64,000 nucleotides of DNA from Pseudomonas umsongensis (GTDB lineage Bacteria; Pseudomonadota; Gammaproteobacteria; Pseudomonadales; Pseudomonadaceae). This document shows, in pieces, positions 58,180 to 64,000 of this stretch. A model generated the notes under the pieces. The model worked only from the letters and a program-made list of their open reading frames with translations. It did no database searches and had not been told where the DNA came from. The first letter of the stretch is position 1. Each line of letters starts with the position of its first letter. Both the position numbers and the translations under genes were made by a program. The stretch spans positions 62,001 to 126,000 of the forward strand of contig NZ_NIWU01000006.1 in the NCBI RefSeq assembly GCF_002236105.1. The letters are read 5' to 3'.

Positions 58180-59304
58180 ATGCCCTTGCTCGAAACCCCG
58201 TTCGCCCAGCTCGACCTGATCCGCCAGCCCGAACAGCAAAACGAACCACTGCAAGCCTTTGATGCTGCAGATGAGTACCTGCTCAATCACCTGGCTGAAC
58301 AACTGCCCACGGCGAATACGCGGGTGCTCGTGCTGAACGACAGTTTTGGTGCATTGGCCGTCAGCCTGGCAGGCAAGGTCAATGTGACCAGCAGCGGTGA
58401 TTCGTTCCTGGCCTTGCAGGGCCTGGAAAAGAACCTGGCCCGTAATGGCCAGGCGTTTGACGCTGTGCCTCACGTACCGGCCAGCGAACCTTTCACCGGG
58501 CCATTCGACAGGGTCCTGCTCCGGGTGCCGAAGACCCTGGCATTACTGGAAGAACAACTGATCCGCCTGCAAGGCCAATTGGCTCCCGGCGCCCAGGTGA
58601 TTGCCGGGGCAATGATCAAGCATCTGCCGCGCGCAGCCGGCGATCTGCTCGAACGCTATATCGGCCCGGTGCAAGCCTCGCTGGCGGTAAAGAAAGCCCG
58701 TCTGTTGATCGCCACGGCCCAAGCCAAAGCCGCGGTTGTATCCCCCTACCCGACCCGCTATCGACTCGATGAGCCTGCGATCGAACTGATCAATCATGCC
58801 AACGTGTTCTGTCGTGAAGGCCTGGACATCGGCACGCGAGCCTTCTTGCCGCATTTGCCGAAGAACCTCGGCAGCGCAAGGGTCGCCGATCTCGGTTGTG
58901 GTAACGGCGTGCTAGCCATCGCCAGTGCCCTGCAAAACCCGCAAGCGCACTACACGCTGGTAGACGAATCCTTCATGGCAGTGCAATCGGCCGCCGAGAA
59001 CTGGCGCGCCACGCTGGGTGAGCGGGAAGTGATCGTGCGGGCCGGCGATGGCCTGGCGGGGCAGGAACCCCAGTCGCTGGATGTGGTGCTGTGCAATCCA
59101 CCGTTTCACCAACAACAGGTCGTCGGTGATTTCCTGGCCTGGCGGATGTTCCAGCAGGCCCGGGAGGCGCTGGTGGTGGGCGGAGCGCTGTACATCGTCG
59201 GCAACCGTCATTTGGGCTATCACAGCAAATTGGCGCGGTTGTTCCGCGGGGTCGAGCAAGTGGCAGCCACCCCGAAATTCGTGATCCTCAAGGCGCGCAA
59301 ATAA
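58180..59304 (+). CDS. rlmG: 23S rRNA (G1835-N2)-methyltransferase RlmG
   Basis: A 374-residue two-domain MTase; the N-terminal half is a degenerate copy and the C-terminal half the catalytic copy. The SAM site is VADLGCGNGVLAIAS and the catalytic motif is VLCNPPFHQQ (NPPF, an N6/N2 methyltransferase signature). It resembles RsmC but has the RlmG-type length and motifs. I chose ATG 58180 (MPLLETPFAQLDLIRQPEQQ), the family start. It follows the LuxR gene with 165 bases between. Confidence 0.92.
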   Translation: MPLLETPFAQLDLIRQPEQQNEPLQAFDAADEYLLNHLAEQLPTANTRVLVLNDSFGALAVSLAGKVNVTSSGDSFLALQGLEKNLARNGQAFDAVPHVPASEPFTGPFDRVLLRVPKTLALLEEQLIRLQGQLAPGAQVIAGAMIKHLPRAAGDLLERYIGPVQASLAVKKARLLIATAQAKAAVVSPYPTRYRLDEPAIELINHANVFCREGLDIGTRAFLPHLPKNLGSARVADLGCGNGVLAIASALQNPQAHYTLVDESFMAVQSAAENWRATLGEREVIVRAGDGLAGQEPQSLDVVLCNPPFHQQQVVGDFLAWRMFQQAREALVVGGALYIVGNRHLGYHSKLARLFRGVEQVAATPKFVILKARK

Positions 59305-59305
59305 C

Positions 59306-59347
59306 GCGCAAGAAAAACCCTCCCGCTCGGGAGGGTTTTTCTTGCGC
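59306..59347. terminator. Bidirectional terminator between rlmG and the oxidase operon
   Basis: GCGCAAGAAAAACCCTCCCG and its complement CGGGAGGGTTTTTCTTGCGC form a perfect stem with a CT loop. T-runs on both strands let it end rlmG (plus) and the DUF2474-cioBA transcript (minus). Confidence 0.92.
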
Positions 59348-59379
59348 ACCTGAGGCTGCGCGATGGGATGTCGATTGTT

Positions 59380-59547
59380 TCAGGGAGTGCTGAGGCCTGC
59401 GGCACTCATGAACATCCGCATCAGGCTGGCCACGATGAACAGCGCACCGACGCTGCCAGCCCAGATCATGGCCAACCAGCCGAGCCGCTGCCACAGCGGT
59501 TTTTTTTCGGCTTGCTCAATGTCGCGCAGGGAATGTTTACCGGTCAT
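59380..59547 (-). CDS. DUF2474/CydP-type 55-residue oxidase partner
   Basis: A short protein, MTGKHSLRDIEQAEKKPLWQ then RLGWLAMIWAGSVGALFIVA, with one membrane helix and a short tail ending AAGLSTP. It lies 57 bases after cioB on the same strand and has an AAGGAGAT Shine-Dalgarno. Small single-helix subunits of this family (DUF2474, CydP/CydX class) accompany cytochrome bd-type oxidases and stabilise their hemes. The codon use is normal for the organism. Confidence 0.88.
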   Translation of the reverse strand: MTGKHSLRDIEQAEKKPLWQRLGWLAMIWAGSVGALFIVASLMRMFMSAAGLSTP

Positions 59548-59604
59548 TGCTTCGATCTCCTTGCGATCGATGGCGCCGTGGCCGACGCCAACGCGGGTGC
59601 GTGA

Positions 59605-60612
59605 CTAGTGGTATCCGTCTTCATGGGTAACCTTGCCGCGGAACACGTAATAGCTCCAGAAGGTGTAGCCCAGGATGAACGGGATGATGAACAACGTGCC
59701 CACCAGCATGAAGCCTTGGCTTTGCGGTGGTGCTGCAGCGTCCCAGATAGAGATCGACGGCGGCACGATGTTCGGCCACAGGCTGATCCCCAGGCCGCTG
59801 TAGCCGAGGAAGATCAGCACCAGTGTCAGCAGGAATGGCGTGTAGTGCGCGTTGCGGGCCACGGCACGGATCAGGCCATAGAGCGTCACCAACACCAGGA
59901 TCGGCACGGGCAGGAACCAGAACAGGTTGGGCAAGGTAAACCAGCGGGCGGCGATTTCGGCGTGAGCCAGAGGGGTCCAGATGCTGACGATACCGATCAC
60001 CGCCAACAACACGAACGCCAAGGGTCGCGCCAAGTCGTGCATCTGTTCCTGCAACTTGCCCTCGGTCTTCATGATCAGCCAGGTACAACCCAGTAGCGCA
60101 TACGCGACCACCAGTGCAGCGCCGCAGAACAGGGTGAAGGGTGTCAGCCAATCCAGCGAGCCGCCGGCAAACTGCCGGTCTACCACCGGCAAGCCATCGA
60201 TGAATGCCCCCAATGCCACACCCTGGAAGAACGTTGCGGCAATCGAGCCACCGATGAACGCCTTGTCCCACAGGTGACGCTTGTCATCCTTGGCCTTGAA
60301 GCGAAACTCGAACGCCACGCCGCGGAAAATCAGCCCGATCAGCATGAAAATCAGCGGTAGATACAACGCTGAGAGCACCACCGAATAGGCCAGCGGGAAA
60401 GCCCCGAACAATGCCGCACCACCCAGTACCAGCCAGGTTTCGTTGCCGTCCCAGACCGGGGCCACGGTGTTCATCATGACGTCGCGGTCGGTCTTGCCGG
60501 GAATGAACGGAAAGAGAATGCCGATGCCCAGGTCAAATCCATCCATGACCACGTACATCATGATGCCGAAGATGATGATCACGGCCCAGATCAGCGGAAG
60601 ATCAATACCCAT
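59605..60612 (-). CDS. cioB: Cyanide-insensitive quinol oxidase subunit II (CioB)
   Basis: A 335-residue CydB-type subunit with about eight or nine membrane helices: MGIDLPLIWAVIIIFGIMMY at the start, APVWDGNETWLVLGGAALFG (family signature) and the C-terminal TFWSYYVFRGKVTHEDGYH. It partners CioA in a bd-type oxidase that reduces O2 to water with quinol and tolerates cyanide. Its start follows the cioA stop by three bases. Confidence 0.95.
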   Translation of the reverse strand: MGIDLPLIWAVIIIFGIMMYVVMDGFDLGIGILFPFIPGKTDRDVMMNTVAPVWDGNETWLVLGGAALFGAFPLAYSVVLSALYLPLIFMLIGLIFRGVAFEFRFKAKDDKRHLWDKAFIGGSIAATFFQGVALGAFIDGLPVVDRQFAGGSLDWLTPFTLFCGAALVVAYALLGCTWLIMKTEGKLQEQMHDLARPLAFVLLAVIGIVSIWTPLAHAEIAARWFTLPNLFWFLPVPILVLVTLYGLIRAVARNAHYTPFLLTLVLIFLGYSGLGISLWPNIVPPSISIWDAAAPPQSQGFMLVGTLFIIPFILGYTFWSYYVFRGKVTHEDGYH

Positions 60613-60615
60613 GAT

Positions 60616-62052
60616 TCAAATCTCCTTGGTCACGATGGGGTCGGCATCGGCTTGCTCGTCGTCGGCTGCGGACAAAGGACGAGCGGGTGTGCGTTTCTTG
60701 CCGGGGCCACCCTCAGTGGTTTCCTTGCCTTCGTCGATCTTCGGCCCCTTGCGCACCAGGCGCATCATGTAGCCGAGGCCAGCACCGAACAGGGCGAAAT
60801 ACACCACGACGAACAGGATCAGGGTGATGCTCATCTGCATCACGCTATGGTTTGAAGACGCGTCCGCCGTGCGCATCAATCCGTAGACTACCCAAGGCTG
60901 ACGGCCGATTTCAGTGGTGAACCAGCCCGCGAGAATCGCAATCAGGCCGGACGGCCCCATCCACAACGCCAGGTAAAGGAACGGCCGCGAGGTGTAGAGC
61001 GTGTCGCGTTTACGCAGCCACAGGCTCCACAGACCGGTGAAGATCATCAGGAACCCCAGGCCGACCATAATCCGGAACGACCAGAACACAATGGTCGAAT
61101 TCGGTCGGTCCTCGGGTGGAAACTCCTTGAGCGCCGGCACCTGCTTGTCCAGCGAGTGAGTCAGGATCAGGCTGCCCAGGTACGGAATCTCGACGGCGAA
61201 CTTGGTTTTCTCCTCCTTCATGTCCGGCCAGCCGAACAGGATCAGCGGAGTCGCCTCGTTTCCGTGGTTCTCCCAGTGCCCCTCGATCGCAGCGATTTTT
61301 GCCGGCTGATGTTTCAGCGTGTTGAGACCATGGAAGTCCCCTATAACGGCCTGGATCGGCGCGACGATCAGTGCCATCCACATCGCCATGGACAACATCT
61401 TGCGGATTGCCGGGTTGTCCTTGCCGCGCAAGAGGTGCCAGGCCGCCGAGGAGCCGACGAAGAATGCTGTCGCAACGAAGGCCGCCGTGGCCATGTGCAT
61501 CAGGCGATAAGGGAAAGACGGGTTGAAGATCACCGCCAGCCAGTCGGTCGGAATGACCTGGCCATTGACGATTTCAAAGCCCTGCGGGGTCTGCATCCAG
61601 CTGTTTGAGGCGAGAATCCAGAAGGTCGAGATCAGCGTGCCGATGGCAACCATGACCGTGGCGAAGAAGTGCAAGCCGCGCCCGACCTTGTTCCAGCCGA
61701 ACAGCATGACGCCGAGGAATCCGGCTTCGAGGAAGAAAGCCGTAAGCACTTCATAGGTCAGCAGCGGCCCGGTCACCGAGCCGGCGAAGTCCGAGAAACG
61801 GCTCCAGTTGGTGCCGAACTGATAGGCCATGACCAGTCCCGAGACCACACCCATGCCGAAGTTGACGGCAAAGATCTTCGACCAGAAATGGTAGAGGTCG
61901 CGGTAGGTGTCGTTATGGGTTTTCAGCCACAAGCCTTCGAGTACCGCCAGGTAACTCGCCAGGCCGATGGTGATGGCTGGGAACAGGATGTGGAACGAGA
62001 TAGTGAACGCGAACTGAATTCGGGCGAGATCAAGTGCCTCTAAACCGAACAT
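60616..62052 (-). CDS. cioA: Cyanide-insensitive quinol oxidase subunit I (CioA)
   Basis: A 478-residue CydA-type subunit holding the three hemes. The heme ligand His21 lies in FAFTISFHILFPAITIGLAS; GWNKVGRGLHFFATVMVAIG, then EGHWEN and GWPDMKEEKTKF are family motifs. It has the short Q-loop typical of CIO, unlike E. coli CydA (522 residues). I chose ATG 62052, preceded by AGAGGAAAACTT; the frame upstream (to 62112) is not family-like. Promoter elements lie in the 400-base region to its right, with an Anr/FNR box at 62214. Confidence 0.95.
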   Translation of the reverse strand: MFGLEALDLARIQFAFTISFHILFPAITIGLASYLAVLEGLWLKTHNDTYRDLYHFWSKIFAVNFGMGVVSGLVMAYQFGTNWSRFSDFAGSVTGPLLTYEVLTAFFLEAGFLGVMLFGWNKVGRGLHFFATVMVAIGTLISTFWILASNSWMQTPQGFEIVNGQVIPTDWLAVIFNPSFPYRLMHMATAAFVATAFFVGSSAAWHLLRGKDNPAIRKMLSMAMWMALIVAPIQAVIGDFHGLNTLKHQPAKIAAIEGHWENHGNEATPLILFGWPDMKEEKTKFAVEIPYLGSLILTHSLDKQVPALKEFPPEDRPNSTIVFWSFRIMVGLGFLMIFTGLWSLWLRKRDTLYTSRPFLYLALWMGPSGLIAILAGWFTTEIGRQPWVVYGLMRTADASSNHSVMQMSITLILFVVVYFALFGAGLGYMMRLVRKGPKIDEGKETTEGGPGKKRTPARPLSAADDEQADADPIVTKEI

Positions 62053-62213
62053 AAGTTTTCCTCTGTCAGGTAGTACGGCTGCGGGCTCGAAGCCTGCACC
62101 CACGGCCCCCACGGATATGGAGTGTGGCGAATCTCTATTTGTTCTTTTTTTGTACGCATCACAACGCAGGGAGTCTGGCCAACCGGCCGCCGGATCAATT
62201 CCTTTTGTGGGTT

Positions 62214-62227
62214 TTGATCTGGATCAA
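62214..62227. promoter_or_regulatory. Perfect Anr/FNR box upstream of cioA
   Basis: TTGATCTGGATCAA is an exact TTGAT-N4-ATCAA dyad, 162 bases before the cioA ATG. In P. aeruginosa Anr represses cioAB at low oxygen, so this site could carry the same control; the distance fits either repression or an activating site with a far start. It lies in the 400-base gap (62053-62452) between cioA and the MFS gene, which otherwise shows no gene. Confidence 0.75.
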
Positions 62228-62452
62228 GCAACGATGAAAGAGTAGTCCCATTTGCGAGGTTGACCCGCGTGGTCTTTTGCCGCGTGACAAGTTGCCTCAC
62301 GGCTTCAGAAACAGATTGAAATGAATGCCCAAGGAGCAGTTGGCAAACGGCTGGCGAAATCGATGTTTGGCTAACGAATTTTTTTCCCATGGCAACTTCC
62401 TGTTACAGGTTGGTGATAACCTCGCCCTTTCCCTTCCAAGACTTGCCTTCAA

Positions 62453-63691
62453 ATGCCGAGCCAAGAGCCCTTGCTGTTACGTCGCCATCGCCCTTTCATC
62501 GCCTTCTGGCTGGCCCGGGTCTTTACCGCCAGCGGCTTTCAGATGCTCACCGTGGCCATTGGCTGGAACCTCTATCAACTGACCGGCAACGTACTTGACC
62601 TTGGCCTGGTCGGGCTCGTGGAGTTCGCACCGCGGGTACTGTTCATGCTGCACACCGGGCATGTCGCCGATCGCTACGATCGACGCAAGGTCGCGGCCAT
62701 CTGCCAATCGTTGCAAGCGCTGATCGCCTTGTCGCTGGCGATCGGCAGCGCAACCGACCATGTCACCCGGGAAATGATCTTCATCCTCGCGTTCCTGCTC
62801 GGCGCCGCACGTTCCTTCGAAATGCCGACCACTCAAGCCTTGCTGCCGAGCATCGTGCCCAGTGCACTGTTCCCCCGCGCCGTGGCCGCCGCGCAATCGG
62901 CCCAGCAATCGGCAACCATCGTCGCCCCGGCACTCGGTGGTTTGCTCTACGCCTTCGGCAGCGTCTGGGTGTATGGCCCGACGGTGATCCTGTACATCAT
63001 TGCCTGCGCGCTGATGCTCAACCTGCCCGCCCGGCAAACGCCCCTGAACAAGGGCAAGGCCACACTGGATTCACTGTTGGCGGGTATCCGTTTCATCCGC
63101 AGTCGCCCGGACATTCTCGGGGCCATTTCCCTTGACCTGTTCGCGGTCCTGCTGGGAGGTGCGACCGCGTTGCTGCCGGTGTTTGCCAAGGACATTCTGT
63201 TGACCGGGCCTTGGGGGCTGGGCCTGTTGCGATCGGCACCGGCGGTGGGCGCGTTGCTGATGTCGCTGTTCCTGGCGCGATTTGCGGTGGAACGCAATGT
63301 CGGGCGGGTAATGTTCACCGCTGTGGGCGTGTTCGGCGTGGCGACGATCGCCTTCGGCCTGTCGACCTCGTTCTGGTTTTCCCTCGCCGTCCTGGTGGTG
63401 CTGGGCGCCGCTGACATGATCAGCATGGTGATCCGCGCATCCTTCGTGCAACTGGAAACCCCAGACGAAATGCGCGGCCGGGTGAGCGCCGTGAATGGCC
63501 TGTTCATTGGCGCTTCGAACCAGTTGGGCGAATTCGAATCCGGCCTGACCGCCCACTGGTTCGGCACCGTGCCGGCAGTGGTCATGGGCGGTATCGGCAC
63601 GTTGGTGGTGACAGGGACCTGGATGAAGCTATTCCCGACCCTGGCCAACCGCGACCGGATGCATGTGCCGATGGAAGAGGTGAAGGCCTGA
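62453..63691 (+). CDS. MFS transporter, MFS_3/EntS-like
   Basis: A 412-residue inner-membrane transporter with twelve helices. The N-terminal FIAFWLARVFTASGFQMLTV and the A-motif-like HVADRYDRRKVAAICQSLQ are typical of the MFS_3 group with EntS; a long hydrophilic loop separates the two halves. The C-terminal ends at VPMEEVKA. Relatives export siderophores or drugs, but no siderophore genes lie nearby. ATG 62453 shares its upstream region with divergent cioA. Confidence 0.88.
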   Translation: MPSQEPLLLRRHRPFIAFWLARVFTASGFQMLTVAIGWNLYQLTGNVLDLGLVGLVEFAPRVLFMLHTGHVADRYDRRKVAAICQSLQALIALSLAIGSATDHVTREMIFILAFLLGAARSFEMPTTQALLPSIVPSALFPRAVAAAQSAQQSATIVAPALGGLLYAFGSVWVYGPTVILYIIACALMLNLPARQTPLNKGKATLDSLLAGIRFIRSRPDILGAISLDLFAVLLGGATALLPVFAKDILLTGPWGLGLLRSAPAVGALLMSLFLARFAVERNVGRVMFTAVGVFGVATIAFGLSTSFWFSLAVLVVLGAADMISMVIRASFVQLETPDEMRGRVSAVNGLFIGASNQLGEFESGLTAHWFGTVPAVVMGGIGTLVVTGTWMKLFPTLANRDRMHVPMEEVKA

Positions 63692-63697
63692 GGCTCG

Positions 63698-64000
63698 TTA
63701 CACCAACAACTCCCCCGCCACCATCGCCCGCGTGGCTTTGCCGCATAGCTGCTCCACCAGCGTCAGGGCAAATGCCAAAGCGCCACCCGAGCCTTGGGCT
63801 GTGATGCAGTTGCCGTCGACCACCACCGGTTGATCGACGAAGGTACAGCCCGACAGTTGATGGCTGGCCGAGGGCAGGCAAGTCATGCGCCGCTGGCGTA
63901 GTACGCCAAAGGTTTGCAGGGCTACCGCGGGCGCTTCGGCAATACCGGCGAACAGGCGCCCCGCCGCGGCCTGGTCCTTGATCAGTTGTTGCAGGGGTTG
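63698..64000 (-). CDS. DJ-1/PfpI family protein, 3' part only, nucleophile Cys missing
   Basis: The last 100 codons of a DJ-1/PfpI-type gene (the start lies beyond the right edge). The usual nucleophile elbow AICAAP reads GIAEAP here (RLFAGIAEAPAVAL), so the reactive cysteine is absent. The rest fits the family: FGVLRQRRMTCLPSASHQLS, VVVDGNCITAQGSGGALAFA and the C-terminal ATRAMVAGELLV. It lies six bases from the MFS gene stop. Deglycase/glyoxalase activity is unlikely. Confidence 0.82.
   Translation of the reverse strand, partial: QPLQQLIKDQAAAGRLFAGIAEAPAVALQTFGVLRQRRMTCLPSASHQLSGCTFVDQPVVVDGNCITAQGSGGALAFALTLVEQLCGKATRAMVAGELLV

Noticed and set aside
62040..62390. 116-codon frame upstream of cioA
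   Set aside because: It overlaps the cioA start and the Anr box and shows no domain; more likely regulatory DNA.
1..64000. tRNA or rRNA genes, insertion sequences, prophage
   Set aside because: I saw no cloverleaf-like segment, transposase or phage structural gene on either strand.

Overview
The window is ordinary chromosome of a fluorescent Pseudomonas, most likely from the P. fluorescens group. Three things point there: high-GC codon use; a gene order that follows the P. aeruginosa PA4544-PA4615 block almost step by step (rluD, bamD, pilS-pilR, thiO, minor pilins, ispH, fkpB, lspA, ileS, ribF, murJ, rpsT, proB, obgE, rpmA, rplU, ispB, fklB, Lon-like protease, gdhA, ettA, morA, glyA, yjiA-ybdD-cstA, mapZ, radA, mscL, fpr); and eleven REP-type inverted repeats of the kind that litter P. 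fluorescens genomes. The synteny statements come from remembered gene orders, not from a search.

Region 1 (1-11 kb) holds the 5' end of rluD, the outer-membrane assembly lipoprotein gene bamD, the PilS-PilR two-component system, thiO, and a type IV pilus minor pilin operon (fimU-pilV-pilW-pilX-pilY1-pilE, minus strand) with ATGA-type start/stop overlaps. PilY1 is a short form and pilY2 is missing; fimT sits alone on the plus strand. Region 2 (11-24.7 kb) is housekeeping: isoprenoid (ispH, ispB), lipoprotein signal peptidase, IleRS, RibF, MurJ, ribosomal proteins S20, L27 and L21, ProB and ObgE.

Region 3 (24.7-37.2 kb) mixes conserved Pseudomonas genes: a small gene behind a likely Fur box, fklB, a YqhA membrane protein, a 609-residue lipoprotein of unknown function, a Lon-like protease, a DUF3015 protein, a predicted outer-membrane protein with an N-terminal DUF4105 (Lnb-like) domain, a GreA/B-like factor and gdhA. 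Region 4 (37.2-39.1 kb) is the one clearly accessory patch: an AT-rich gene for a fibronectin type III-like protein with an internal duplication.

Region 5 (39.2-53.7 kb) has ettA, the c-di-GMP enzyme MorA, glyA, a DctA-type transporter with two FCD-family regulators, the YjiA-YbdD-CstA module and the c-di-GMP receptor MapZ. MorA and MapZ are both linked to flagellar motility, so this stretch carries part of a c-di-GMP circuit. Region 6 (53.7-64 kb) has radA, mscL, fpr, an orphan LuxR regulator resembling PpoR, rlmG, the cyanide-insensitive oxidase cioAB with a 55-residue partner gene and a perfect Anr/FNR box upstream, an MFS exporter and the 3' end of a DJ-1/PfpI gene that has lost the nucleophilic cysteine.

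I saw no tRNA, rRNA, CRISPR array, prophage or insertion sequence. The best candidates for new biology are the DUF4105/beta-barrel protein, the duplicated Fn3 protein, the 609-residue lipoprotein and the orphan LuxR gene with its palindromic operator-like site.
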